Origin: an uncultured Vampirovibrio sp.
GTDB taxonomy: Bacteria; Cyanobacteriota; Vampirovibrionia; Gastranaerophilales; Gastranaerophilaceae
DNA: 64,000 nt
Direction: 5' to 3'
Assembly (NCBI GenBank): GCA_910577395.1
Contig: CAJTLG010000009.1
Span: forward strand, 9,109-73,108
Shown here: positions 1 through 8,591 of the stretch, in pieces
Layout of the letters: every line of letters starts with the position of its first letter
Numbering within the stretch: position 1 is the stretch's first letter
Program-made: the position numbers and the translations under genes
The notes under the pieces: model-generated
What the model saw: only the letters and a program-made list of their open reading frames with translations
Database searches by the model: none
What the model was told of the DNA's origin: nothing

Positions 1-1
1 A

Positions 2-616
2 GAGCTTGCAGCAAGGTTCGGTCTTAAAATAAGGGATACAATCTATGGTATAAGAAGCGGGAAACATGAATACAATACCGGCATTCCAAAAAAAATGACC
101 AAACAGGAATATATAGAGTGGGCATTAGAGGATATTTTGACTGAAGTGGATGAAAATGCCGACATTATAATATCTCACCTGGTAGCCTCAAAAGATTGTA
201 TCTGCCCTATTACAAAACAGATGAACGAAGCACTTGTAAAATTAATAGACAGATACGATTTTGTAATTTTTGACTGCGAATATGACCTCAAATACCTTAT
301 CCAGCTTGTAGATTACCCTATTGATACAACCATTCTTGTAACAAAGCCTGATTTAGCCTCGTTGCACCTTGCATCAATTATATATGACAGCAATAAAAAG
401 CACTCTTCATCAGGCCAATTTACAACAATATTAAATATGATAAAAAAAGGAGAAGAAACTAAAGCACTTGAGGCTGCAAATTCTTTTTCTCTGGAAACTC
501 TCGGGCTTATTAAACAATATGAAAACGAGCCTGATACAAATGAATTAAATGAAATTATAAAAAATATGTATTCAAGGCTTAATCTGCCTCAAAATACAGA
601 GGGGGCGCAGGTATGA
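2..616 (+). CDS. MinD/ParA-like P-loop ATPase, C-terminal part (cut by window edge)
   Basis: The frame is open from base 2 with no stop, so the ATG at 95 is probably internal and the gene begins outside the window. The visible part has a hydrophobic strand ending in acidic residues (FVIFDCEYD), matching a Walker B strand, followed by a TTILVTKPD strand typical of MinD/ParA/CooC-type deviant Walker ATPases. The Walker A loop would lie upstream. The family uses ATP-driven dimerisation for partitioning, positioning or metal insertion, and nothing visible here chooses among these. Its stop overlaps the folD start by 4 bases (ATGA), so the two are probably translationally coupled. Confidence 0.6.
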   Translation, partial: ELAARFGLKIRDTIYGIRSGKHEYNTGIPKKMTKQEYIEWALEDILTEVDENADIIISHLVASKDCICPITKQMNEALVKLIDRYDFVIFDCEYDLKYLIQLVDYPIDTTILVTKPDLASLHLASIIYDSNKKHSSSGQFTTILNMIKKGEETKALEAANSFSLETLGLIKQYENEPDTNELNEIIKNMYSRLNLPQNTEGAQV

Positions 617-1455
617 CGGTAATACTGGATGGGAAAACACTCTCTGAAAAAATTCTGGATAACATTAAACAAAAAGTATCAAATCTAAACAGCAAACCTG
701 GGTTGGCCGTAATTTTAGCAGGAAATAATCCGGCAAGTGAAGTTTATGTAAGAAACAAAGAAAAACAGGCACAAAATGCAGGGTTTAATTCAAGCGTTTA
801 CAAATTACCGGAAAATGTTACAAAAGAAGAACTTTTAAACCTTATAAACAAATTAAACGATGATGAAAAAACAGACGGAATTTTACTTCAACTGCCACTT
901 CCAAAACATCTTGCAGCATATGATTTTTTGGATAAAATTGACCCTAAAAAAGATGTGGACGGATTTCACCCGATTAATGCAGGAAAACTTTTTTTAAATG
1001 AAAAACCTTATGCCATACCTTGCACCCCAAAAGGTATTGTAAGACTTCTGGATGAATATAAAATCCAAATTGAAGGTAAAAATGTCGTCATTGCAGGGCG
1101 GTCCAATATTGTCGGAAAACCTTTAAGCGCACTTTTGCTAAACAGAAGTGCAACTGTTACTATAGTGCATTCTAAAACAAAAAATTTACCTGAAATCACA
1201 AAAAAAGCCGATATTTTAATTTCTGCCACCGGCAAAAAGAATATGATAACTAAAGATATGATAAAAAAAGGTGCTGCCGTAATCGATGTTGGTATTATAC
1301 GAGATGAAAACAACAAATTAAGAGGAGATGTGGATTTTAACGGTGTTAAAGATATTGCAGGATTTATAACACCTGTACCCGGCGGGGTAGGACCTATGAC
1401 AATAGCAATGCTAATGGAAAACACTTTAGAATTACACCTTTTAAATAAAGGATAA
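613..1455 (+). CDS. folD: Bifunctional methylenetetrahydrofolate dehydrogenase/cyclohydrolase FolD
   Basis: FolD converts 5,10-methylene-THF to 10-formyl-THF through the methenyl form in the cytosol, supplying one-carbon units. The 280-residue length is normal. Visible signatures are YVRNKEKQ with the catalytic Lys at about 49, DGILLQLPLP (88-97), PKKDVDGFHP (111-120), the nucleotide-binding GRSNIVGKP (162-170) and ITPVPGGVGPMT (from 252). The start overlaps the stop of the upstream ATPase gene by 4 bases, and alr follows 3 bases later, so the three genes form a compact operon. A G-rich ribosome-binding stretch precedes the ATG inside the upstream gene. Confidence 0.97.
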   Translation: MTVILDGKTLSEKILDNIKQKVSNLNSKPGLAVILAGNNPASEVYVRNKEKQAQNAGFNSSVYKLPENVTKEELLNLINKLNDDEKTDGILLQLPLPKHLAAYDFLDKIDPKKDVDGFHPINAGKLFLNEKPYAIPCTPKGIVRLLDEYKIQIEGKNVVIAGRSNIVGKPLSALLLNRSATVTIVHSKTKNLPEITKKADILISATGKKNMITKDMIKKGAAVIDVGIIRDENNKLRGDVDFNGVKDIAGFITPVPGGVGPMTIAMLMENTLELHLLNKG

Positions 1456-1458
1456 ACT

Positions 1459-2616
1459 ATGATAAACAGAACACTGCCTGTAAACAAATTAAGAGATGCA
1501 TGGGTTGAAACAAATCTTGGTAATCTTGAATATAATATAAATTCAATTAAGGCAAAAATAAAAGAAACCTTGCCTGTAAACAACGATATGCCAAAACTAA
1601 TGGCTGTAATAAAAGCTGATGCCTATGGCCATGGCAGCCTTATGTGTGCCCCTATATTAACAGCATGCGGGGTTGAGGCATTTGGGGTGGCAAGTGTGGA
1701 TGAAGGGCTTGAATTAAGACAAAATAAAATAGAAACACCAATTTTAGTCCTTGGCACCGTCCCTATTTGGGCTTTTGAAAGTGCCGTAAAAAACAATATA
1801 ACGGTTTCAATATTCAACAGGGAACACCTTGAGGCTGCAAAGATTTTATATGACAGAACAGGAATAAAACTGGATGTCCATATTAAAGTAGATACAGGCA
1901 TGAACAGAATAGGAATCCCGGTTAATAATGCTGTTGATTTTATAAAAACGGCACAAAGTGCAGAATATATTAATTTATCAGGTATATTTACCCATTTTGC
2001 AGATGTTGAAAACCCTAAAATTTTAAATATGCAAACAGAAAACTTTAAAAAAGTGATTAATTCAATAGACAGAACAAATCTCACAATACACTCGCAAAAC
2101 AGCCTCGGGGCTTTTATTGACCCCGGTATAAAGTGTGATATGATACGTCTTGGAATTATTTTGTACGGGCTTACACCTTTAACATACGGAAAAGACTGCG
2201 GAATAAGCCTTCCAAAATTAAAACCCGTTATGGGCTTAAAGGGCAGAATAACAAATATACATACAATTAAAAAGGGTGAAGGTGTAAGCTATGGCCATTG
2301 CTATATTGCAGATAAACCCACACGTGTTGCAACAATCCCGATAGGGTATGCTGACGGTGTATCAAGAAACCTGTCAAACAGAATTTATGCAAGCCTGAAC
2401 GGCAAAATGATTAAACAAATCGGAAGAATTACAATGGACCAGATAATGTTTGATATAGGGGATATTGAAGCTAAGACCGGAGATATTATAACTCTTCTTG
2501 GAAAAGATAAAGACGATTATTATTCGGTTGATGAATGGGCAAAAATATTGAATACCATTAATTATGAACTAACTTGCAGACTGAAAGTAAGGCTGCCAAG
2601 GATTTATGTTAGGTAA
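1459..2616 (+). CDS. alr: Alanine racemase
   Basis: A PLP enzyme interconverting L- and D-alanine for peptidoglycan synthesis. The PLP lysine is in VIKADAYGHG (Lys about 52). The second catalytic residue, Tyr about 278, sits in VSYGHCY. The HIKVDTGMNRIGI segment, the RLGIILYG segment and TIPIGYADG complete the fold-III barrel and beta-domain pattern. The 385-residue length is usual for the family. It starts 3 bases after folD with AAAGGA as ribosome-binding site, so it is probably co-transcribed with it. Confidence 0.96.
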   Translation: MINRTLPVNKLRDAWVETNLGNLEYNINSIKAKIKETLPVNNDMPKLMAVIKADAYGHGSLMCAPILTACGVEAFGVASVDEGLELRQNKIETPILVLGTVPIWAFESAVKNNITVSIFNREHLEAAKILYDRTGIKLDVHIKVDTGMNRIGIPVNNAVDFIKTAQSAEYINLSGIFTHFADVENPKILNMQTENFKKVINSIDRTNLTIHSQNSLGAFIDPGIKCDMIRLGIILYGLTPLTYGKDCGISLPKLKPVMGLKGRITNIHTIKKGEGVSYGHCYIADKPTRVATIPIGYADGVSRNLSNRIYASLNGKMIKQIGRITMDQIMFDIGDIEAKTGDIITLLGKDKDDYYSVDEWAKILNTINYELTCRLKVRLPRIYVR

Positions 2617-2751
2617 CAATTATTTTCGGTATTAAATAATACATCGCTTAACACTTTTAAAAAAAATATTGTCATAAATATGCAAGTTATGATAAATATA
2701 ATAAATTGTGTAGTACCGTCATAATGTAAACAAAATAAAGGAAAACTTAAA

Positions 2752-3138
2752 ATGACAAACCCACCGGAAGGAATACTTTGTTCTAAAACCCATGAATGGG
2801 CATTAGAAACTGACGATGTTGTCACTGTAGGCTTAACGGATTATGCTATAGAACAATTGGGCGATATTGTTTTTGTTGAACTGCCTGAAATCGGTTCAGA
2901 ATTTTCAAAAAATGAAGTATTTGCAACCATTGAATCTGTTAAGGCTGCATCTGAAATTTATATGCCAATCGGCGGAAAAATTATAGAAATAAATGAAGAA
3001 CTTATAAATTCACCGGAACTTATAAACGAAGATGTCTGGGATAAAGGCTGGCTTGTTAAAATTGAAACCGCTACATATCAGGAAGATTCTTTAGGACTTC
3101 TTGAATATGAGGATTATAAAGAAGAAACGGACGGCTAA
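2752..3138 (+). CDS. gcvH: Glycine cleavage system H protein (lipoyl carrier)
   Basis: A small lipoylated carrier of the aminomethyl group in the glycine cleavage complex. The lipoyl-lysine motif ESVKAASE places the modified Lys at about 64, preceded by GDIVFVELPEIG, the family hallmark. The 128-residue length is typical. AAAGGA precedes the ATG. No gcvT, gcvP or lipoate ligase gene is in the window. H protein can also act in lipoyl relay to other complexes, and the local context does not distinguish these roles. Confidence 0.95.
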   Translation: MTNPPEGILCSKTHEWALETDDVVTVGLTDYAIEQLGDIVFVELPEIGSEFSKNEVFATIESVKAASEIYMPIGGKIIEINEELINSPELINEDVWDKGWLVKIETATYQEDSLGLLEYEDYKEETDG

Positions 3139-3298
3139 AATCACGTTTTTTGGATTTTTTATTAAGAAATATTACAAGAAATATAAAAAATATATACAAA
3201 ATAGTCAATTTTTTAATACAAAAAAACTTTATATAAGTACGAAGAGCTAAATAATTAAAAATTACTTAATTAGAGAATTATAAATGGAGGAATTACCA

Positions 3299-3487
3299 AT
3301 GGCAAGAGTACTTATTTCAATGCCCGAAAAATTTTTAGATGAGATTGACCAGGTTGCAGGTACTGAAAATCGTTCCCGTTCAGAATTAATCCGTGAAGCA
3401 TTAAGAACCTATATTCACAGAACAAAAATCAGAGAAAACACATTTGCACAGAAAAATGCTTCAATTTTAGAAGCGCTGCTTGACTAA
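3299..3487 (+). CDS. Ribbon-helix-helix (CopG/Arc-type) DNA-binding protein
   Basis: A 62-residue protein with an N-terminal beta strand (RVLISMPEKFLDEID) followed by two helices including SRSELIREALRTYI, the classic CopG/MetJ/Arc layout. I chose the ATG at 3299 over an in-frame ATG at 3284 because the strong ribosome-binding site (GGAGGA, 3286-3291) would otherwise lie inside the coding sequence, while it is 7-8 bases before 3299. No toxin gene adjoins it, so a free-standing regulator is more likely than an antitoxin. A good terminator follows about 40 bases after the stop. The operator is not identifiable. Confidence 0.85.
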   Translation: MARVLISMPEKFLDEIDQVAGTENRSRSELIREALRTYIHRTKIRENTFAQKNASILEALLD

Positions 3488-3524
3488 AAATAAGTATTAA
3501 TTACCATTATCAAGGGTAAGATTT

Positions 3525-3552
3525 AAAAGCACCTTAAAAAAGGTGCTTTTTT
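3525..3552 (+). terminator. Rho-independent terminator after the ribbon-helix-helix gene
   Basis: Perfect 11-base arms (AAAAGCACCTT at 3525-3535 and AAGGTGCTTTT at 3540-3550) close a short A loop. The run of T at the 3' side continues to 3552. Confidence 0.9.
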
Positions 3553-3596
3553 ACGTATATATTTGTAAAAATTTTTAAGGTTACCCCTAAATGCTA

Positions 3597-3638
3597 GCAA
3601 ATAAAAATCTTTACAGGTATTGGACAAATGTGTGTTGT
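3597..3638 (+). repeat. Duplication scar: copy of the 3' end of the GH77-like gene
   Basis: These 42 bases match 5457-5498 with about 4 differences. The second copy contains the last codons of the first GH77-like gene and the 20 or so bases after its stop. Here the same sequence lies before that gene, in frame as ANKNLYRYW and then running on. The arrangement is expected if the tandem genes arose by unequal exchange and one further copy has been lost except for its tail. Confidence 0.75.
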
Positions 3639-3653
3639 TAGGAAAAAATAATA

Positions 3654-5483
3654 ATGAGAGTAAATGTTATTCAAGAATGCCAATTTGCATTCAAAAGAGC
3701 TTTGCCTGCAAGCAAAAAGGAAGATTATACTAATACTGCACATCAGGCAAAAGAAATTCTTCAAATATCGGACGGGGTATCAATTCTTAAAATACATTCT
3801 GCATCTATGCCTGCACAAAACAGTTTTGATACAGGAATAGGAAAATTAAATTCAGACCCTGCCATGGATTTTATAGATAAAATGTGTTTTTACACAGATA
3901 CCAATGTCGTAAAAGAATTTCCTATGGGACAAACCACAAAACATTGGGATAAATTTTTCTGCCCTTATTTAAAAACCGCTGTAACTTTTGGCGAAGAAAA
4001 TATTAACCTTTTAAACCTTGTAAAAAATGGCCTTTTAAATAAAGAAGATATTGAAACATTTAATATTAAATCTTCAAAGCACCGGATTGAATATGAAAAC
4101 GAACTGGGACTCGATAAAGATTATCCCATTCTACTACCATTAAAGAAAGCTTATGAAAATTTTAAAGCTAATCCGGAAAGCAATTTGCATAAAGAATTTG
4201 AAAAATTTAAAAACAAACCTCTTGTAAAAGATACATATACAAGGCTTGCTCTGTACCCGATTTTACACAAAAAAGAGCCTGGTTTATTTGAAGATTTTGA
4301 AAGCTCGCCTGATAAACAAAAAAGATTTGAGGGATATAAAGAAACATATAAAGATGAGATTGATTTCTTTAAATTCAGACAATTTTTAGCTAAAAAAGAA
4401 CACGATGAGGCTAAAGAAAAAATAAATTCAAAAGGAAAAGACCTTTTCGGGGATTGCCTTATAGGTTTTTCAGAACAAGAAGTATGGGCGCACCCCGGGG
4501 CTTTTGAAAAAGGTGCCTGTATAGGACTTTATCATTGGGGACTTCCTGCTTTAGATTTTGAAAATATTCTAAATCCCAATTCTGAAAGCCATAAATTATT
4601 TGATAGAAAAATATCATTTTTCCTTGATAATTATGACGGAGTAAGGTTTGATGTGGGGTGGTGTTACGCTATTGCCCAAACCGGCAAAAAAGACAATGAA
4701 CCGAAGCATTTTGATTTGGGTCATAAGCTTTTTGATTTCATTGAAAAAAGGGCAAAGGAGATTAAAGGAAAAGATTTTAATACCCAAAAACTTATCTATG
4801 AAATGGACGGTTTTGAAAAAATGTTTAAATGGGATAAAAACCCGCCAAAACCAATAAAAAATGTACGCAATATCGTAAATGTACTCACAACCGAATGGCA
4901 GCATGATTACGAACATGGTTGGGGCTCGCCTGAATTTTTACAAAAAGCGGGATTTAAACAGACAGAGTTTATAATGGGTACAAACAACCATGACGGTTCA
5001 AATTTAAGAGTTCTTGCAGAAAGTAGTAAAAAAGATGTTAAAGAAAAACGGGCAAACAATGCGAACATATTATCAAAATTATTTAACATTACAAAAGAAA
5101 CTTTGATTAATCAGCCAAAAGAATTTGTTAGAGCAAAATTTGCCCAACTTTTTACAACCAAAAACCAGTTTTTATTTTTCACTGACGTATTAGGCTCAAA
5201 AAACGATATGGATGACCAAACAACAAATATAGAAAATTATAGATTTAGGGTAAATAAAGATTTTGAAAGGCAATATCATACAGCACTTCAAAAAGGTATG
5301 GGATTTAATCTTATGGAATCATTAAAACTCGCAATGGAATCAAAAAAACTTGATAAACAATATCCTGAAATTTATGACAAGATTTCTTATTATGCGCAAT
5401 ATTTAAGAGAACCCGGCGCAAAAACAGAAAAAGAAGCAAACTTTGAAGAAAAAATGGCAAATAAAAATCTTTACGGGTTTTAA
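3654..5483 (+). CDS. Divergent GH77 (amylomaltase-like) 4-alpha-glucanotransferase, copy 1
   Basis: A 609-residue protein with the GH77 landmarks. A GDCLIGFSEQEVWAHPGAF segment corresponds to the family GDxPIYV...DVWA region. DGVRFDVGW (about 329-337) carries the putative nucleophile Asp, LIYEMDG (Glu about 382) the acid/base, and TNNHDGSN (Asp about 446) the third carboxylate. Family members disproportionate malto-oligosaccharides during glycogen or maltodextrin use. The surrounding sequence is far from classical MalQ and the substrate is not certain. It is followed after 39 bases by a paralogue of similar layout. The N-terminus MRVNVIQ...FAFKRA resembles leaders on other proteins of this window. 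Confidence 0.78.
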   Translation: MRVNVIQECQFAFKRALPASKKEDYTNTAHQAKEILQISDGVSILKIHSASMPAQNSFDTGIGKLNSDPAMDFIDKMCFYTDTNVVKEFPMGQTTKHWDKFFCPYLKTAVTFGEENINLLNLVKNGLLNKEDIETFNIKSSKHRIEYENELGLDKDYPILLPLKKAYENFKANPESNLHKEFEKFKNKPLVKDTYTRLALYPILHKKEPGLFEDFESSPDKQKRFEGYKETYKDEIDFFKFRQFLAKKEHDEAKEKINSKGKDLFGDCLIGFSEQEVWAHPGAFEKGACIGLYHWGLPALDFENILNPNSESHKLFDRKISFFLDNYDGVRFDVGWCYAIAQTGKKDNEPKHFDLGHKLFDFIEKRAKEIKGKDFNTQKLIYEMDGFEKMFKWDKNPPKPIKNVRNIVNVLTTEWQHDYEHGWGSPEFLQKAGFKQTEFIMGTNNHDGSNLRVLAESSKKDVKEKRANNANILSKLFNITKETLINQPKEFVRAKFAQLFTTKNQFLFFTDVLGSKNDMDDQTTNIENYRFRVNKDFERQYHTALQKGMGFNLMESLKLAMESKKLDKQYPEIYDKISYYAQYLREPGAKTEKEANFEEKMANKNLYGF

Positions 5484-5498
5484 ACAAATGTGTGTTGT
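5457..5498 (+). repeat. Parent copy of the duplication scar at 3597-3638
   Basis: Spans the last nine codons of the first GH77-like gene and the start of the spacer before the second. It aligns with 3597-3638 without gaps. Confidence 0.75.
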
Positions 5499-5522
5499 GT
5501 ATAAAAAGGTTATAAATTATAG

Positions 5523-7586
5523 ATGAGAATTCAAAGTATTAGTATTGCAAACAGTTTAAATCATGCTCCAAGATTTGGGAACGCATATTCTACAAAGCAG
5601 GAAACGGCATTCCAAAAGCTCCAAGATGATATTAAAAAAGACCAAGGGTACCAAGGCGGTTATACTCTTTCTAAATTTTATGCCCCCGCCTTACCCACAG
5701 ATAAAGAGCATGATACAGGTATCGGCAAATTAACGTCTAAAGAAGCAAGGGAATATTATAAATTTACCAAAGTATATGCAGGGGCTAACGCAAACAAATT
5801 CTCTCCAATCGGCCAAATGACTGATAAATCAGAGTTTTCCGGCGAAGGCCATTATGCAGGCGCATACAACAGAAGCTCTCTTTCAATAGGGGAAGACAAT
5901 ATCAATTTATTTGATTTAGCAAGTGAAAAATACGGAAATATAATATCGGAAGAAGATGCCTATAAGGTTGTAAACCAACACAATGATCTGTTAAGAAGAA
6001 TGGCAGATAAAATAGGCACAATTGTACACAAACTTATTGATTTTGAAACTACACTCGGATGGGCAAATCAGGAAAATTACCCTGTAAATAGCGTATTACA
6101 AAAGGCTTTTGATAATTTTAAAAATGATGAAAATCCAAACCCCGAGCTTGTAGAATTAAGAAAAGAATTTGAACAGTTTAAAAACCAAAAAGAGCCCGTG
6201 GATTATGATGATATTTATACAAGGCTTGCACTTTTCCCGTATCTTAAAAACTGGCCGCATTCAGAAGTTAATTTCTTTGTAGGTTTTGATTCAGACCCTA
6301 AAATAAGGGCTGAAAAAATGCCTCAGTATGAAACTTATAAAGAACAGTATAAAGATGAGATAGAATTTTATAAATTTAAACAATTCCTGGGGCATAAAAC
6401 CATTCAGGATGCAAAGAAAATTGCAAACGAAGAAGGTATCGAATTTTTTGGCGATTGCCCGATTGGTTTTTCATGGCCTGAAAGGCAAATGTTCCCTGAT
6501 GCCTTTATACCGGGGGCAGAAGTTGGCTGGGGACACCCTGCATTAAAATATTATGATATTGCAAACAATGAAAATAGTGCTGCACATAAATTATTCAGGG
6601 CAAAGGTTGCACATCACCTCAATATATTTGACGGTATCAGATTTGATGTAGGCTGGCAGTATATGAACCCAAAAATTGAATACAGAAGTCAACACCGTGT
6701 AGAACATCAGGATATGGGCAACAAAATAACAGATTTAATTGAAACTATCGCCTGGGAAATTAAGGGTGATAATTTTGATAAAAAGAAACTTGTATACGAA
6801 GCAGATGCTGAATATGATGATTTTGGAATACAAAAAGGCGAAAATATTCAAAAAGTACAACGCATGAAAGGCCTTATTGTGCTTTCCACCGAAGAAGAAA
6901 ATAACGATAATGCCAATATAGGTTACGGTAATGCGGCATATTACAAAGAAAACCTCGGATATCTTGACGACAATATAATGCTTGGTATGGCAACCCACGA
7001 CAAAGACGGCACATATGCCTGTGCATTCAATCAGGGCAAAATGGAAGAACAAACCGGCGCCCTTATGCGTGTATTTAAGCTAAGAAACGAGGACGGTGTA
7101 CAAGACGGGTGGAGACTTCTTAAGGGGGAAAATACCAATTCGCCTGACCATTTAAGAAAGTATATGACAGCAAGGCTTGCAGAACTTACCACCGTTAAAA
7201 ATAAATTTATACAACTATACGACCTTCTTGGAATAAAGGATAAGATAGATTACCATACGGGTGGAGATATAGAAAAACATGGCCGGGAAAATGTTCTGAA
7301 AGATTATAAAACAAGATTAGACGAAGATTATATATCTCAATACCATAAAAGAATACAAAACGGTGAAATAGGCACAATGATTGGTGCACAAAAATTCCGT
7401 ATGGAACATGACGGCACAAAAGAAAGAAACCCGGACCTGTATGAAAGGGTGCAAAAATTTGATGCTTATTTAAGGCACCCCGGTAAAATATACACAAGAG
7501 AGCAAGCTGATAATTCTAAAAACGGCGACATTGATATCGAAAGCCTTTCTTTAGATGAAATTAATAATTTAGACATAAGTGCTTAA
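5523..7586 (+). CDS. Divergent GH77 (amylomaltase-like) 4-alpha-glucanotransferase, copy 2
   Basis: A 687-residue paralogue of the gene before it. Both share a TGIGKL motif near the N-terminus, a DIYTRLALFPYL/DTYTRLALYPIL segment, and the core FFGDCPIGFSWPER, DGIRFDVGW (Asp about 373), LVYEADAEYDD (Glu about 424) and ATHDKDG (Asp about 489). All three GH77 carboxylates are therefore kept. It is longer by an insertion near residues 150-185 and by a C-terminal tail of short acidic stretches. The ribosome-binding site is weak (AAGG well upstream), so coupling to the first gene is possible. The acceptor and donor glucans cannot be told from sequence. Confidence 0.78.
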   Translation: MRIQSISIANSLNHAPRFGNAYSTKQETAFQKLQDDIKKDQGYQGGYTLSKFYAPALPTDKEHDTGIGKLTSKEAREYYKFTKVYAGANANKFSPIGQMTDKSEFSGEGHYAGAYNRSSLSIGEDNINLFDLASEKYGNIISEEDAYKVVNQHNDLLRRMADKIGTIVHKLIDFETTLGWANQENYPVNSVLQKAFDNFKNDENPNPELVELRKEFEQFKNQKEPVDYDDIYTRLALFPYLKNWPHSEVNFFVGFDSDPKIRAEKMPQYETYKEQYKDEIEFYKFKQFLGHKTIQDAKKIANEEGIEFFGDCPIGFSWPERQMFPDAFIPGAEVGWGHPALKYYDIANNENSAAHKLFRAKVAHHLNIFDGIRFDVGWQYMNPKIEYRSQHRVEHQDMGNKITDLIETIAWEIKGDNFDKKKLVYEADAEYDDFGIQKGENIQKVQRMKGLIVLSTEEENNDNANIGYGNAAYYKENLGYLDDNIMLGMATHDKDGTYACAFNQGKMEEQTGALMRVFKLRNEDGVQDGWRLLKGENTNSPDHLRKYMTARLAELTTVKNKFIQLYDLLGIKDKIDYHTGGDIEKHGRENVLKDYKTRLDEDYISQYHKRIQNGEIGTMIGAQKFRMEHDGTKERNPDLYERVQKFDAYLRHPGKIYTREQADNSKNGDIDIESLSLDEINNLDISA

Positions 7587-7609
7587 TTTATAGTTTTACA
7601 CTTTTTTAT

Positions 7610-7638
7610 ATTTCCATGCCTTATTAGGGCATGGAAAT
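7610..7638 (+). terminator. Hairpin terminator after the GH77-like pair
   Basis: TTTCCATGCC and GGGCATGGAAA form a strong stem around a short TTATTA loop, followed by TTTTC. It lies about 25 bases after the second GH77 stop. Confidence 0.8.
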
Positions 7639-7639
7639 T

Positions 7640-7957
7640 TTCAATATTTACATTTATTTACAAAAAACCGTAAAATATGAAATCATGGAAACATGCACCC
7701 CCCATGGGTTTTACATGTATCAAATCATGGAAAGCCATGCACAAAGATTATCTTGGGGGTGTTAAACCCTTAATACACAGGCTATACAAGCCATATAGAG
7801 TTTGTTACGAGGTGTTAATAATTGGCGGAAATACACTTGTAACCTGGCTCTTAAAAGTTATAATAGTATTAAATTCAGTTAGGGCAAGCCTTTTCATTGC
7901 ATGAAGGCTTGAAAGATTTGGGTAGTGTTGAAAATTTAATCAGGGAGAAAAAACAAA
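7640..7957 (+). ncRNA. Structured non-coding stretch, candidate leader RNA or small RNA
   Basis: About 320 bases without convincing coding sequence; one 75-codon frame here looks random. Visible structure includes two direct copies of AAATCATGGAAA..CATGCAC (7680 and 7721). A C-rich run near 7695 can pair with CTTGGGGGTGT near 7752. A long imperfect hairpin joins GTTACGAGGTGT to ACACTTGTAAC (about 7804-7844). A terminator-like hairpin CAAGCCTT...AAGGCTTG lies at about 7885-7912. The stretch sits just before the Cys-rich mini-protein, so it could be its leader or a separate transcript. I do not recognise it as RNase P, tmRNA, SRP RNA or a known riboswitch. Confidence 0.35.
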
Positions 7958-8176
7958 GTGCTCAAAAGTAGAGATATGGGTCGCGCAGTTGCTGTCAGAA
8001 GGTGGACTACCACTGCAATTGAATGCTACAAAAGAGGGTGCAATTGCGAAGGGTGTTTTTACACGGATTTCTTTGGCAAATCATCACAAAAATGCCAAAT
8101 GAAAGCTTCTGTTTTAGAATTAGTAAGGGTTTTAGGTAAACCGGATATAGAAATGCAACAGATTTTGAACGACTAG
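7958..8176 (+). CDS. Small Cys-rich conserved protein of unknown function
   Basis: A 72-residue protein starting at GTG with a good ribosome-binding site (AGGGAG, about 7943-7948). The core has a Cys cluster, ECYKRGCNCEGCFY, then KCQMK and LELVRVLGKP. Five closely placed cysteines suggest a bound metal, probably zinc, in a small helical domain. I recall similar RWT..AIECYKRGC..C proteins as uncharacterised families in anaerobes, without a role. A 320-base structured leader precedes it. Its stop TAG lies inside CTAG, which also provides the stop of the opposing cdd gene. Confidence 0.72.
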   Translation: MLKSRDMGRAVAVRRWTTTAIECYKRGCNCEGCFYTDFFGKSSQKCQMKASVLELVRVLGKPDIEMQQILND

Positions 8177-8580
8177 TTCAATTTAAAGCCATATGGCAAA
8201 AGCTCACTTAATTTGTATATAACAGGTTCGTCATCACCTTCTAAAATTACTGTAATATCGTAATTTTGACCATTTATATTACTCAGTTCACTAAGCCATT
8301 GCAGACAAGCTCCGCATGGAAGGCAGTTTTTCCTGTTTGGACTGTATACCGCAATTGTAACAAGCTGGCTCTTTTCACCGGCACAAAAAGCTGTTGATAT
8401 TGCATTCCTTTCAGCACAAAGCCCAAGACCGTAACTTCCGTTTTCAATATTAGAACCAAGATATATTTTTCCGCTTTCATAAAGGCACGCAGCCCCCACC
8501 GCAAAATTTGAATAGGGCGAATAACTGTTTTTACTTGCTTCTTTTGCTTGATTTAAAAGGTTAACAAATTTTTCTTTCAT
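8173..8580 (-). CDS. cdd: Cytidine deaminase
   Basis: A zinc enzyme deaminating cytidine and deoxycytidine to the uridine forms for salvage. The 135-residue length fits the short tetrameric type. Motifs are YSNFAVGAA, CAERNAI (zinc Cys 55, catalytic Glu 57) and PCGACLQ (zinc Cys 89 and 92). AAGGAT precedes the ATG. It is last in a minus-strand run with the MBL hydrolase, 11 bases after that gene's stop. Its own stop shares the CTAG palindrome with the converging mini-protein gene. Confidence 0.95.
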   Translation of the reverse strand: MKEKFVNLLNQAKEASKNSYSPYSNFAVGAACLYESGKIYLGSNIENGSYGLGLCAERNAISTAFCAGEKSQLVTIAVYSPNRKNCLPCGACLQWLSELSNINGQNYDITVILEGDDEPVIYKLSELLPYGFKLN

Positions 8581-8591
8581 TTCATTTATCC

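Noticed and set aside
3284..3487. Toxin-antitoxin pair at the ribbon-helix-helix gene
   Set aside because: No adjacent toxin-like frame; a terminator follows directly.
7677..7904. 75-codon open frame
   Set aside because: No ribosome-binding site, erratic composition, and it lies across paired repeats of the structured stretch.
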